A DNA stretch of 64,000 nucleotides from Geoglobus sp. UBA235 (GTDB lineage: Archaea > Halobacteriota > Archaeoglobi > Archaeoglobales > Archaeoglobaceae): positions 41,019-105,018 of the forward strand of contig DACG01000012.1 of NCBI GenBank assembly GCA_002494725.1, read 5' to 3'. Under the pieces are notes generated by a model. The model searched no databases and was not told the DNA's origin. It saw only the letters and a list, made by a program, of their open reading frames with translations. This document shows positions 1-8,700 of the stretch, one piece after another. How positions within the stretch are numbered: the stretch's first letter is position 1; the number at the start of each line of letters is the position of its first letter. The position numbers and the translations under genes were made by a program.

Positions 1-303
1 ATAGGATTACCTCCCGAAGTCATAGGATTCTCAGCTGTTACCGACAGAATCTATGAGGTTCTTTGCGAATCAATTCCAAGCTTTGAAATGCAGATGGAGT
101 CTGTCATTAAATTCCTCAATAAAAATAGCCTGAAACTGATACCGCTTGAGGATGATGTGAACAACCTCCTTCAGTATTTTGACTTTGAACCTGACCATGA
201 CTACACGCCACTCACAGAGAAGGTTATGGAGACTCTTTCAAGACAGAACGGCATACAGGATGCCATAATCCAGGCTGCAAAGCACAGAAAGTTTCTTGGA
301 TGA
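1..303 (+). CDS. Archaeal-type phosphoenolpyruvate carboxylase, C-terminal fragment
   Basis: The frame is open from base 1 to the TGA at 301-303, so this is the last ~100 residues of a gene starting outside the window. The fragment opens with IGLPPEVIGF, which I associate with the C-terminal part of the archaeal-type (ATP-independent regulation, short) PEP carboxylase, and continues with a charged helical tail (FEPDHDYTPLTEKVMETLSR). That enzyme carboxylates PEP to oxaloacetate for anaplerosis. Identification rests on a short conserved stretch only; the internal ATG at 88 is not the real start. A TATA-like box for the next tRNA begins 8 bases after the stop. Confidence 0.5.
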   Translation: MGLPPEVIGFSAVTDRIYEVLCESIPSFEMQMESVIKFLNKNSLKLIPLEDDVNNLLQYFDFEPDHDYTPLTEKVMETLSRQNGIQDAIIQAAKHRKFLG

Positions 304-308
304 CCAAA

Positions 309-319
309 ATTTTTAAATA
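309..319 (+). promoter_or_regulatory. TATA box of tRNA-Cys
   Basis: An A/T tract (ATTTTTAAATA) lies about 25-30 bases before the first base of tRNA-Cys, the usual distance for an archaeal TBP site. It sits directly after the stop of the upstream gene. Confidence 0.5.
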
Positions 320-343
320 GACCATCCAATCTCCTCTTTTTAA

Positions 344-415
344 GCCAGGGTGGCAGAGGGGCTATGCGGCGGACTGCAGATCCGCTTTACCCCGGTTCGA
401 ATCCGGGCCCTGGCT
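344..415 (+). tRNA. tRNA-Cys (anticodon GCA)
   Basis: A 72-nt cloverleaf. Acceptor GCCAGGG (344-350) pairs with CCCTGGC (408-414); the anticodon stem GCGGA/TCCGC (369-373/381-385) encloses the loop CTGCAGA with anticodon GCA at 376-378; the T arm CCGGTTCGAATCCGG is present. The discriminator base is U (415), as expected for tRNA-Cys. No intron and no encoded CCA. Confidence 0.95.
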
Positions 416-453
416 CTTTTACCTTAAATTTGAATCCGTGCCTGAAATAAGAC

Positions 454-560
454 CGAGCATCGCTGACTTTTTTGTCATAATGACTTCAATGGAAGTCTTG
501 CCTGAACTCCTTTAATAATGTCCACGAGCATCGCTGACTTTTTTGTCATAATGACTTCAA
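454..560. repeat. Two-copy 36-bp direct repeat with a 35-bp spacer (CRISPR-like unit)
   Basis: The 36 bases at 454-489 recur without mismatch at 525-560, separated by 35 unique bases. Each copy starts CGAGCATCGCTGAC and ends with TCATAATGACTTCAA, and contains an imperfect palindrome around GTCATAATGAC. Repeat and spacer lengths are exactly those of a minimal CRISPR (repeat-spacer-repeat). No cas gene, further repeat or obvious leader is visible nearby, so it could equally be an orphan array remnant or a chance tandem duplication with a period of 71 bp. Confidence 0.5.
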
Positions 561-889
561 CCGAGGGGTTCAACTTCTTATTTTCCACAGGAGGATGGTG
601 ACTATGGATTTCCACCCACACCACAAACTATCCAAGGGCTCTTCAATAATTTAAAGTGAATTTCCGGGAGGATTATGGGATTGTTTTGGATCGGCAACCT
701 TTTCAAGCTTCATTAACCCTCACACACCTTTCCACAAAACCCATCAGGTAGGCATTGTCTGCTTTTCTTGGAAGATCCGAAGAGTTTTAATTTCAATGCT
801 TCATGGGAGTTCAGCAATTTCTTCATAACGAAACTTTTCCAAACTTTTCAATTAGAAAATCTTAAACCTGCGAACAGTGACTCAGCATT
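561..889. other. Non-coding stretch without recognised content
   Basis: No convincing gene between the repeat unit and the HDAC-like gene. Short minus-strand open frames exist but have stops, no ribosome binding site and no recognisable motif. It could hold decayed sequence. Confidence 0.4.
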
Positions 890-1620
890 ATGAAGCTGAT
901 TTTCCACCCTGAATTTTACCGGGTGTACACATCTGATCCGGCTGCTGAAGCTGGAAGAATGGAGGCTATAATGGGAGAGTTGCAGGATTTTGATGTGATA
1001 ACTCCAGAACCGGCAACTGAGAATGACATACTCCTTGTTCACACCAACACTCACCTTGAATGGGTTAAAAACCTTGGAGATGTCTTTGATGTTGCCATGC
1101 TTGCTGCAGGTGGAGCGGTGCTTGCAGCAGATATCTCATTCACTGAACCATCATTTGCTGCCATAAGACCTCCGGGACATCACGCAAGCCCTGACAGCTC
1201 ATGGGGGTTCTGCTACTTCAACAACATAGCCATTGCAGTTAAAAAGCTCCTTTCCGAGAGGAGAATTAGAAGAGCTGTTATTGTGGATTTTGATCTGCAC
1301 TTTGGAGACGGCACAGCTAACACATTCAGGAATGATAGGGATGTGAGTTACTTTCACATGTCAGGTGGAGAGATAAACGGAATCGCAGAGTTTCTGGGAA
1401 AGGGAGAGTATGATGTGATAGCCGTTTCAGCGGGATTTGACAGGGCGAAGGAGGACTGGGGAGGAATTCTGGAGATGAGTGACTACAGAGATATTGGAAG
1501 AATAATCAGGGAAAATGCAGAGAAAACTGCGATGGAAAGAGGTTTGCCGTGCTTGAGGGTGGGTATAATCACAGGGTGCTTGGAAAGAATGTCAGAGCCT
1601 TTCTTGAGGGATTCCGATAG
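890..1620 (+). pseudogene. Histone deacetylase/acetylpolyamine amidohydrolase family, frameshifted
   Basis: The frame from ATG 890 encodes a class II HDAC-type Zn deacetylase fold: RPPGHHA (~95-101), GFCYFNN (~107), FDLHFGDGT (Zn ligands, ~134-142) and VSAGFD (~180). After about residue 210 the sequence stops resembling the family. The family ending RFAVLEGGYNHRVLGKNVRA appears in another frame and stops at TAG 1618-1620. Adding one base in the A-run at 1523-1526 joins the two parts cleanly, giving EKNCDGKRF. Read without the shift, the protein runs to 1669 and loses the Gly-Gly-Tyr loop that carries the catalytic Tyr. This is either a one-base deletion or a sequencing error. It is shorter than the intact paralogue at 38817-39902, missing part of the middle loop region. 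Confidence 0.75.
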
Positions 1621-1631
1621 TTTCGCTTATA

Positions 1632-2672
1632 TCATATCTTCGGCATTACATGAACCCTGTTCTTTTTGAACCCAACCATCACATCATCCTTTCTGCCCAA
1701 ATCGAGCCTGTGATATGCATGATCCGGGATCAAAGCTGTAACTATTTCTTTTCTCAGTCTGATAACAAGCTCATGCATCCCGCCAACATTAACTCTCCTC
1801 ACAACCCTCCCCTCAAACACGTTGCCATGAAGAAGCTCACCCAGTGGCTTGCCCTCCCTGACAACCATCACATACTCTGGTCTTATGCAGAAAACAACCT
1901 CGTCTCCAGGCCGAAAGCCTTTTCTCAGAGAATGCACGACCCCCTCGCTCCACTCTATTTCAAGGCTATCGCCAGATCTCACCACCCTGCCCTCATATAT
2001 GTTCTCAGCACCCATGAATTCAGCAACCTCCCTGCCTGCAGGCTCCTCAAAAACCCTTTCAGCATCATCGATCTGGAGAATTTTCCCAGCAACCATCACC
2101 CCTATCCTGTCTGCAATCAGGAAAGCCTCTCTTCTGCTGTGAGTGACGTAAACAACAGGAATATCAAGCTCTCTCAGAATCGAATTCATCTCAATTATCA
2201 GTCTTTTTCTCATGAGCTCATCAACACTGCTCATCGGCTCATCAAGCAGAAGCAGATCTGGTTTTGATGCGAGAGATCTTGCGAGAGCTACTCTCTGCTT
2301 CTCCCCACCGCTCAGCTGGCTTACATTTCTATCGAGAAGATGTCCAATACCGAGCATCTCTGCAACGTCACTGGCATTTCCTTTCCCCCCGTAGGTGAGG
2401 TTTTCCCGAACGGTCATGTGGGGGAAGAGAGCATAATCCTGGAACACGTATCCTATTCTCCTTTTTTCTGGAGGAAGATTCGAGATTTCCCTCCCGTTCA
2501 GTAATATCTTACCCCTGTCCTGCTTCAAAAATCCGGCTATCACGTTGAGCAGGGTTGTCTTTCCACTACCACTGGGACCGAGAATGGCAGTTATTCCTTC
2601 AAAAATTCCACTTACATCAAGCCTGAAATTTCCAAGGCTTTTAACCACTCCTCTCAGCTCCAGCAACCCCAT
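1632..2672 (-). CDS. wtpC: Molybdate/tungstate ABC transporter, ATP-binding protein
   Basis: An ABC ATPase that would power uptake of molybdate or tungstate through the permease encoded just upstream. It has Walker A GPSGSGKTT, the signature LSGGEKQRVALARSLA, Walker B DLLLLDEP and the switch His (VYVTHSRREA), followed by a C-terminal TOBE/MOP-like region of the kind that binds oxyanions for regulation. I place the start at the ATG of MGLLELRG (2672), overlapping the permease end by 32 nt; an upstream alternative at 2708 adds 12 unlikely residues. Third gene of a wtpA-wtpB-wtpC operon. ModC is the bacterial name; oxyanion preference cannot be told from sequence alone. Confidence 0.85.
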   Translation of the reverse strand: MGLLELRGVVKSLGNFRLDVSGIFEGITAILGPSGSGKTTLLNVIAGFLKQDRGKILLNGREISNLPPEKRRIGYVFQDYALFPHMTVRENLTYGGKGNASDVAEMLGIGHLLDRNVSQLSGGEKQRVALARSLASKPDLLLLDEPMSSVDELMRKRLIIEMNSILRELDIPVVYVTHSRREAFLIADRIGVMVAGKILQIDDAERVFEEPAGREVAEFMGAENIYEGRVVRSGDSLEIEWSEGVVHSLRKGFRPGDEVVFCIRPEYVMVVREGKPLGELLHGNVFEGRVVRRVNVGGMHELVIRLRKEIVTALIPDHAYHRLDLGRKDDVMVGFKKNRVHVMPKI

Positions 2673-3414
2673 CACCCAGGAGTCTGATGAATGTGAAAAC
2701 CATAACACCTATTACCCAGAGAACAATTGCAACGGGAATCGCACCTTCCACACCACCCTTGAGATAGGATGTATACAGGTAGATGGGCAGAGTTCTCGGG
2801 AAATATGCAAGCATGAATGTTGCACCGAATTCTCCGACACTTCTCACAAATGTCATCAGAAGTCCTGCAAGAACTCCTTTTTTTGCGAGAGGAAGTGATA
2901 TTTTCAGAAAGGTTTTCAGCCTGCCAGCACCCATAAGTCTGCTGGCAAATTCGAGTTTCACGTCCACTCCCTCAAAGGCAGCCTTTGCGGAGATCACTGT
3001 GAAAGGTGAAGCTACAGCAAGCTGGGCGAGTACAATTGCAAACAGTGTTCTGGTTATCCGGAAACCAGCATCATCAGCAAGTTTTCCAATTAACCCTCCA
3101 GGGGAAAGAACTGAGAGAAGGAGCAGACCCGTGACAATTGGGGGAAGGATTATTGGGGATATAACAAGGGCCTCAATTAACTGGTTCAGTCTGCTTCTGT
3201 TTCTTGCCAGCGTGTATGCCAGAGGAACTCCAAGAATTGCAGAAATGAGTGTTGTGATCGAGGCAGAAAAAACTGATACAAACAGAGCATCCACCAGTTC
3301 GGGCAGCATCACGGATGTTACAGAGGGAAGTATAAGGATGGCGGAAAATACGGGCAGGGACAGATAGGCGGCCAGAATATATGGCAGAAATTTTACAACT
3401 CGTGAAAAGGACAT
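2641..3414 (-). CDS. wtpB: Molybdate/tungstate ABC transporter, permease
   Basis: An inner-membrane permease with about six hydrophobic helices. The cytoplasmic coupling loop (ASRLMGAGRLKTFLKISLPLAKKG, here given over its usual EAA-loop span near residues 160-185) meets the ATPase. The ATG at 3414 overlaps the substrate-binding protein stop as TGATG and has GAGGTGG five bases before it, so I prefer it over GTG 3423. It belongs to the ModB/WtpB/CysT family. Position between wtpA and wtpC gives the assignment. Confidence 0.85.
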   Translation of the reverse strand: MSFSRVVKFLPYILAAYLSLPVFSAILILPSVTSVMLPELVDALFVSVFSASITTLISAILGVPLAYTLARNRSRLNQLIEALVISPIILPPIVTGLLLLSVLSPGGLIGKLADDAGFRITRTLFAIVLAQLAVASPFTVISAKAAFEGVDVKLEFASRLMGAGRLKTFLKISLPLAKKGVLAGLLMTFVRSVGEFGATFMLAYFPRTLPIYLYTSYLKGGVEGAIPVAIVLWVIGVMVFTFIRLLGDGVAGAERSG

Positions 3415-4244
3415 CACATCCACCTCACCATTGTTTCGAGTCCGTAATTGCTGAGGAGATCCAGTCCATCACCGAGCATGAAGTTCAGAAACTCCTTACC
3501 GTAACTGCTGCACCATTTTGTCTCTGCAATTCCGTAGAGTATTGCTTTCCCCCTGTGAACTCTGTCACCAGCTTTAACTGTGACCCTCTCATAAAAGCTC
3601 TCGTAGGCTGGAGAGCTCAAGTCTATCTGCTCTGGAAGCTCTATGAAATCAAGACCATGTGCAACAGCCATGTTTCTGTAAAGAAATCCCGCATCGATAG
3701 TTCCAGCCCTTATGTTGGCAGCCAGGTCTGTTTCAAGGCCAAAAATAAGAAGACTCCTGAGTATCTCGTCATAAACCTTCCTGCCGTAGTGCATCTCGGC
3801 AAGTTTAAGAACGATCAGACTTCTGTATCCGAGGGGGTCAGATTCAGGATCAGCGATTCCGAATTTGTATTTTTTTGACAGAATTCCGTCAATCCATTTT
3901 TCCTCATCCATTTCAATCCCCCTGTGAGCGATAACAATGCTGTTGGAAGCAAAAACAGCATATCTTTCAATGAATTCCGGCATCAGTTCCTTCAGCAAGT
4001 CAGAGTCTGCTGAAATAACGATATCGGGTCTTCTGTATCCATCCTTAACCAGATTCACTATTGTCACAGATCCCCTTGCCTCTGCCTGAACAGGGATCCC
4101 GGTTTTTTCTCTGAAATACGGGACAATGATGTCTTCCATTTCTCTCTGAAGGCTTGCGGCAAACATGACATCAACTCCACTTCTCTGAACACAACCAGCC
4201 AGTGTGAGTGCTGCCAGCTTCATCAGACTCCTTCTGGTGACCAT
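3414..4244 (-). CDS. wtpA: Molybdate/tungstate ABC transporter, substrate-binding lipoprotein
   Basis: The extracytoplasmic receptor for molybdate/tungstate. The N-terminus has a twin Arg-like RRS followed by a short hydrophobic stretch and a lipobox ending AGC, so it is probably a lipid-anchored binding protein. VMFAASLQREMEDI is the typical first strand and helix of WtpA/ModA (Ser near residue 33), and the later ESDPLGYRSL segment matches the family's ligand loop. ATG 4244 is preferred over the TTG one codon earlier. It is first in its operon and divergent from the Tfx-type regulator with only 43 bp between the genes. Molybdate uptake would feed the molybdopterin nitrate reductase encoded next door. 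Confidence 0.85.
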   Translation of the reverse strand: MVTRRSLMKLAALTLAGCVQRSGVDVMFAASLQREMEDIIVPYFREKTGIPVQAEARGSVTIVNLVKDGYRRPDIVISADSDLLKELMPEFIERYAVFASNSIVIAHRGIEMDEEKWIDGILSKKYKFGIADPESDPLGYRSLIVLKLAEMHYGRKVYDEILRSLLIFGLETDLAANIRAGTIDAGFLYRNMAVAHGLDFIELPEQIDLSSPAYESFYERVTVKAGDRVHRGKAILYGIAETKWCSSYGKEFLNFMLGDGLDLLSNYGLETMVRWM

Positions 4245-4287
4245 CAAAACCTTTAAATTCTTTAATTTAATTTAAGTATTTTGTTGA
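4245..4287. promoter_or_regulatory. Shared divergent promoter region of wtpABC and the Tfx-type regulator
   Basis: 43 bases of almost pure A/T containing TTTAAATTCTTTAATTTAA, which can serve as TATA elements in both directions. The two starts are so close that one bound regulator could control both transcripts. No specific operator repeat can be defined. Confidence 0.5.
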
Positions 4288-4710
4288 ATGAATATGTTTA
4301 ACATGGCTGATAAGACCTTCCTGACGAAAAGACAGCTTGAAGTTTTTGTAAGGAGAGAAAGGGGAGAAACGCTTGCAGAGATAGCGAGAGCTCTTGGAAC
4401 TACTCGAAGCAATGTCTGTGCCATAGAAAGAGCTGCAAGAAAAAACATAGAAAGAGCTTACAGAACGGTAAGGCTTGTAGAAAGTCTGCTTTATGAGTCG
4501 GTGATCATCATATCCCCGGGAACTGATTTGTATGACATTCCGGGCCTTATCTACAGAAGGGCTGATGAACTTGGAATAAAGGTGAGGATGAGCGGGCCAA
4601 TGCTGTTAAGGTTTATCGTTGAGCAGTGTGCTGAAAGACTTAGAAACAGGGAGGTGCTTAGAGAGATATCGGTGGCAATAGATTCAGATGGAAATGTCTC
4701 AATTCTCTGA
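4288..4710 (+). CDS. Tfx family DNA-binding transcriptional regulator
   Basis: 140 aa. A basic N-terminal helix-turn-helix (about residues 10-55; LTKRQLEVFVRRERGETLAEIARALG then TTRSNVCAIERAARKNIERA) is followed by a small acidic/hydrophobic C-terminal domain (~70-140). This is the arrangement of Tfx, which in Methanothermobacter binds downstream of the promoter of the molybdenum formylmethanofuran dehydrogenase operon. Position opposite the molybdate/tungstate transporter supports a role in molybdenum/tungsten-dependent control; that role is inferred. In-frame ATGs at 4288, 4294 and 4303 make the exact start uncertain. Confidence 0.85.
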   Translation: MNMFNMADKTFLTKRQLEVFVRRERGETLAEIARALGTTRSNVCAIERAARKNIERAYRTVRLVESLLYESVIIISPGTDLYDIPGLIYRRADELGIKVRMSGPMLLRFIVEQCAERLRNREVLREISVAIDSDGNVSIL

Positions 4711-4724
4711 AAAATAAAAAAAAG

Positions 4725-6038
4725 TCAGTGTATTGAATCTCCGTATCTCTTCTTTAGGAATGCCGAGATCCCGATTGCAATCAGTGCAAGGCACACGTAA
4801 ACTATGAATCCCCTCGCGTACCCTATTTCCCCAAAAGCATCAACAAAAACTCCGAGAATTGGTGGAACGACAAATCCTCCAAATGCTCCTAATCCACCAA
4901 CCCATCCACTTGCTCCCCCAACAGCCTCCGGCACGTACTTTGCAACAAGCTTGAAAACAGCAGCATTTGCAATTCCCATGCCTGCCCCAATGAATATTTC
5001 TCCTATGAATGCTGGAATAAAGGCTGTTGAGACCGTAAGAATTCCCGCACCAATGAGAACTAACGTAAAGCTCATTATGGCTGTTTTTTCACCACCAATT
5101 TTATCACTCAACTGCCCACCGTATATTCTTATGAACGACGCAAGCAGTGAAAATCCAGCTCCTCCGAGAATTCCTGCCGTTTTTATGTCAAATCCATGGA
5201 ATATTCTCCAGTAGGTCGGGAACCATGTCGTTAAAGCCAGAAATCCACCGAAGGATGTGAAGTAGAGTATAACAAGAGCCCATGTCCTTCCGATCTTTGC
5301 AGAAATTTTTAGTGCATCAACAAGCGTCCCTGAGGGAAAAAGCTCCTGACCGAGCTTTTTTGAAACCTCTATGGCCTCCTCTCTTGGCACACCCTTCTTT
5401 ATGAGCTGGAAATAGTAGGCATCGTGGGCTATGATTGCGTAAATTATTGTGCCTATTAACAGAAAGCCGAACCATGCAGCATAAGCTCCGGGCAGTGCGA
5501 GTGTTGCGAGGGCAAATGGAATTATGAGTGTAAACCATCCCGGAGCGGTGTTTCCGAGTCCAGCATAGGTTCCGAGAGCCCATCCCTGTCTTTTCTGGGG
5601 GAACCAGTAGGATGTCTGAGGAATGCCTACAGAGAACGTTGCAACACCGCATCCACTCAGAAATCCGAAAAAGAGAACCAGGGGATACATTTCAATCGTA
5701 AGATTGTCCGGGTAGTATGTGAAAAGTATAAAGGTCAGCCCAGCCATTCCTATTACTGAAAGAGAAAGCAGTGTAAGCAAAGGCTTCTTTCCACCAACCT
5801 TGTCAACCCAAGCTCCGAATGGAATTCTAAGCAAAGACCCTGTGAGCTGCGGAGCTGCAACAAGCAACCCTGTCATTGCAGCAGTAAGACCCATAACATC
5901 CTTGAATTCCTTTGCAGTGGGGCCATAGAGGGAGACGGCAGCAAAGCCCACAAAGAATCCGAGGGTTGCAGCAATCAGCCCCTCAGTTGGAGATCCCTTG
6001 AGACCATACTTCTCCTTAAGTTTGGCAACATCCTCCAT
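4725..6038 (-). CDS. narK: Nitrate/nitrite transporter (MFS, NarK type)
   Basis: A 437-aa major facilitator protein with about 12 helices. Both Gly-rich signatures of nitrate/nitrite porters are visible: around FGFLSGCGVATFSVGIPQTSYWF in the first half (positions ~125-147) and FIGAGMGIANAAVFKLV in the second (~345-361). It is last in the nar operon. ATG 6038 is preceded by GGAGGTGA. It should import nitrate and/or export nitrite, which fits a nitrate reductase whose active site faces the cytoplasm. Confidence 0.9.
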   Translation of the reverse strand: MEDVAKLKEKYGLKGSPTEGLIAATLGFFVGFAAVSLYGPTAKEFKDVMGLTAAMTGLLVAAPQLTGSLLRIPFGAWVDKVGGKKPLLTLLSLSVIGMAGLTFILFTYYPDNLTIEMYPLVLFFGFLSGCGVATFSVGIPQTSYWFPQKRQGWALGTYAGLGNTAPGWFTLIIPFALATLALPGAYAAWFGFLLIGTIIYAIIAHDAYYFQLIKKGVPREEAIEVSKKLGQELFPSGTLVDALKISAKIGRTWALVILYFTSFGGFLALTTWFPTYWRIFHGFDIKTAGILGGAGFSLLASFIRIYGGQLSDKIGGEKTAIMSFTLVLIGAGILTVSTAFIPAFIGEIFIGAGMGIANAAVFKLVAKYVPEAVGGASGWVGGLGAFGGFVVPPILGVFVDAFGEIGYARGFIVYVCLALIAIGISAFLKKRYGDSIH

Positions 6039-6055
6039 TCACTTCACCTCCATTA

Positions 6056-6727
6056 TCACGCTTTTCTTCTTTTTACCCACCTGTAGAGTATTGGTGGCTC
6101 TGTAAGGTAGCCAACAGGGAAGAACAGGAAGTGCACAAACTTGGTGAATGGCAGAAATGCGAGTATCAGGAAAGCACCCAGAACATGTATCTTGAATGCC
6201 AGAGGCAGTCCTGAGACAAGAGCAACGTTGGGCTGGAATGTAAGCAGTGAATAAAGCCAGGGAACTGCAGTGTGAAGGTACCACTCCATGCCCCATCTTG
6301 CAAAGATGCCCATATAAACTCCCGTTATCGCCTGATTGAGGACAAGCAGTAGAACTATGTAGTCTGCTATGTTGCTGACAGCCCTTACTCCTGTGAAAAC
6401 TCTTCTGAAGAGGAGAACAAAGGTTCCGAGGAGAGTCAGCAATCCCAGCCCCAGTGCAATGCTCTCCATAACAAACAGCCTCGTCATGCTTGAAAGCAGA
6501 GACTGGACTGCAGACGGGAACAGAAATCCGATAGCGTGCCCAATGAGTAAAATCACAACACCGTAGTGCCAGGGAACACTGCCCCAGAAGAGACTCTTTC
6601 TTTCAAGGAACTGGGTTGAGTATGCACTCCATGTGAGTCTTCCACTGAGATACCTGTATGGGGTAACAAATAGGGCAAGAGCTATGGATATGTAGGGTAT
6701 GGCAACAAAAATCAGCAGGTCGAACAT
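6056..6727 (-). CDS. narI: Respiratory nitrate reductase, gamma subunit (cytochrome b)
   Basis: A membrane cytochrome b of 223 aa, close to the 225 aa of E. coli NarI, with five hydrophobic helices. Four His residues lie at the expected places for two hemes b: WHYG (~54), GHAIGF (~64), KIHVLGAF (~182) and KFVHF (~200). It passes quinol electrons to NarH. ATG 6727 follows GGAGGTGATAG, and the gene overlaps the end of narJ by 16 nt. Confidence 0.93.
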   Translation of the reverse strand: MFDLLIFVAIPYISIALALFVTPYRYLSGRLTWSAYSTQFLERKSLFWGSVPWHYGVVILLIGHAIGFLFPSAVQSLLSSMTRLFVMESIALGLGLLTLLGTFVLLFRRVFTGVRAVSNIADYIVLLLVLNQAITGVYMGIFARWGMEWYLHTAVPWLYSLLTFQPNVALVSGLPLAFKIHVLGAFLILAFLPFTKFVHFLFFPVGYLTEPPILYRWVKRRKA

Positions 6728-7245
6728 TCTATCACCTCCTCAGATTTTGAAAATTCAGCAGAACACAACCTGTGAAAGAGCAGAACAGCCTGTCTGTAAT
6801 GGAATTCTTTGTCCTCAATGCTTTCAGCCATTTTCTCAATACCAGGCATTACTGCAGCCAAGAACTTCTCTCTTCCATTTCCCATAATTGAGAGAAATTC
6901 TGAAACAACCGCTATGTGATCAGGGAGTTCGTTGATTGATGGGACAAACGAATTCTGTCTGTACATCTCTCTAAGAAACACCATGTACTCTCCCTTTTTG
7001 TAACTCTCCCCGAAGATGTGATGGGCTATATATGGAATGCAGACAGGCTGAAGCTCAAATGAAGAAACGTATTCTTCCTGAATTTGAGAGAGGGGTGAGT
7101 TTTCGATGAACTCTGCAAGCTCATCAAGCTCCTGAATCCCGTTTGAAATCTCCACCAGCTTTCTGCAGGACTCCTTCAGAATTCCCTCATCCTCAGGATA
7201 GCTGAAAATTATGGAAAGGAGCCTGTAATGTTCAGGAAACATCAC
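6712..7245 (-). CDS. narJ: Nitrate reductase assembly chaperone (TorD/DmsD/NarJ family)
   Basis: 177 aa, all-helical NarJ/TorD-like protein that would help molybdenum cofactor insertion into NarG. The characteristic segment EEYVSSFELQPVCIPYIAHH lies around residues 58-77, close to the YVxxFd....pYl motif of the family. Its start overlaps the narH stop (TGATG) and it sits between narH and narI, the standard position. Confidence 0.88.
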   Translation of the reverse strand: MMFPEHYRLLSIIFSYPEDEGILKESCRKLVEISNGIQELDELAEFIENSPLSQIQEEYVSSFELQPVCIPYIAHHIFGESYKKGEYMVFLREMYRQNSFVPSINELPDHIAVVSEFLSIMGNGREKFLAAVMPGIEKMAESIEDKEFHYRQAVLLFHRLCSAEFSKSEEVIECSTC

Positions 7246-8696
7246 AGACCACCTCTCGGTCCTGTAAGAACTCCAAAGCCTTTCGCACCCTTTCTCTGTT
7301 CAACATCTTTTGCATCGTACTCTCTGTGGGCAGGTGGTATTGCAAATCTATCATCGTAGCTTGCCAGAGTGAAAAGTCTGTAGAGTCTTTCAGCCCTGTC
7401 CTCAGTAAGCCCAGATTTTCTCAGCAAGCTCTCGTCAAAACTTTCTCCGAGGTTCTTGGCCCTCATGTAATGCCTCAGAACTATCATTCTGTCGAGAGCT
7501 TCATGAATAACCTCTTCATTTCCTGCCGAGAACAGTCTTGAGAGGTATTTTGCTGGAACTCTCAGCATATCCTTTGTGGGGATTTCCTGGCAGTCCTCAA
7601 CCTCGTAGGCAATCTTCTGGGTTGCAAGGATTGGGGATAGAGGGGGGATGTAAAATGTCATCGGAACAGTTCTGAATTCAGGATGAAGCGGGAATGCAAC
7701 TTCAAACCTCTTTATGAGATCGTAAGCAGGAGAGGTTTTTGCAGCCTGAATCCAGCTTTCAGGAACTCCATTTTCTCTGGCGAGTCTCACAATATTCTCA
7801 TTGTTTGGATCCAGAATTATTCTTCTCTGTGCATCAACCAAGTCCTTTTCCCTTGCTCTAATAACGTCATCGATTCCATCAGCGTCATATAACACTACGC
7901 CAACATGTCTTATCTTTCCAACACAGCTGTGGGCGCATGCGTTTGCCTGACCTGTCTCAGTTCTGGGATAGCAGAATATGCACTTTTCACTCTTCCCGGT
8001 GTTCCAGTTGTAGTAAACCTTCTTGTATGGGCATGCTGTAACACAGAATCTCCATCCTCTGCACGTATTCTGGTCAACAAGCACGACTCCATCTTCACCG
8101 CGCTTGTATATTGCCCTTTGAGGGCATGCAGCAACGCATGCAGGGTTCAAGCAGTGATTGCAAATTCTCGGCAGATAGAACATGAACAGCCGGCTGAATG
8201 TGTTGAGAATTCTTCTCTCTTCCAGATTGACATCGTTCTCTGCATAGAGGGGTGAACCCCCAAGATCGTCATCCCAGTTTGGCCCAGACTCTATCTCAAT
8301 TTTCTCTCCGGTTATAAGTGAAACCGGCTCTGCAACTGGCTGATCATCCTCTTCTCCACCCTCGTAGAGTTTTGAGTACTCGTATGTCCAGGGGTGGTAA
8401 TAGTCCTCGAGCTTTGGCATGTGTGGCTGGTAGAATATGTTGAGCAGGATTGAGAGCTTTCCAAATGCCTTCAGCTTCACGTTGTTCCCCTTTACCACCC
8501 ATCCACCCCTGTACTTTTCCTGATCTTCCCAGAATCTGGGATAACCTGCTCCGGGTTTGGTCTCAACATTGTTCCACCACATGTATTCTGCTCCCTTTCT
8601 GTCAGTCCAGATATTCTTGCATGAAATGCTGCAGGTGTGACATCCGAGGCATTTATCCAGATTGAACACCATGACAAGCTGAGCCCTAACATCCAT
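7242..8696 (-). CDS. narH: Respiratory nitrate reductase, beta subunit (Fe-S protein)
   Basis: Electron-transfer subunit with four Fe-S cluster motifs: CLGCHTCSISC near the start, CNHCLNPACVAACP, CRGWRFCVTACP and CIFC...CAHSC. The Trp in CRGW replaces a Cys, as in bacterial NarH where that site holds a [3Fe-4S] cluster. The start at ATG 8696 has a near-perfect GGAGGTGAT eight bases upstream, which also contains the narG stop; a longer reading from 8729 would add 11 residues inside narG. No signal peptide. Confidence 0.94.
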   Translation of the reverse strand: MDVRAQLVMVFNLDKCLGCHTCSISCKNIWTDRKGAEYMWWNNVETKPGAGYPRFWEDQEKYRGGWVVKGNNVKLKAFGKLSILLNIFYQPHMPKLEDYYHPWTYEYSKLYEGGEEDDQPVAEPVSLITGEKIEIESGPNWDDDLGGSPLYAENDVNLEERRILNTFSRLFMFYLPRICNHCLNPACVAACPQRAIYKRGEDGVVLVDQNTCRGWRFCVTACPYKKVYYNWNTGKSEKCIFCYPRTETGQANACAHSCVGKIRHVGVVLYDADGIDDVIRAREKDLVDAQRRIILDPNNENIVRLARENGVPESWIQAAKTSPAYDLIKRFEVAFPLHPEFRTVPMTFYIPPLSPILATQKIAYEVEDCQEIPTKDMLRVPAKYLSRLFSAGNEEVIHEALDRMIVLRHYMRAKNLGESFDESLLRKSGLTEDRAERLYRLFTLASYDDRFAIPPAHREYDAKDVEQRKGAKGFGVLTGPRGGL

Positions 8697-8700
8697 TCTA

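Noticed and set aside
454..560. A full CRISPR-Cas locus
   Set aside because: Only two repeats and one spacer; no cas genes anywhere in the window.
1650..2267. Plus-strand open frame opposite the transporter ATPase
   Set aside because: Shadow of the minus-strand gene: no ribosome binding site and low-complexity composition. The same holds for other long antisense frames, for example opposite narG and narH.
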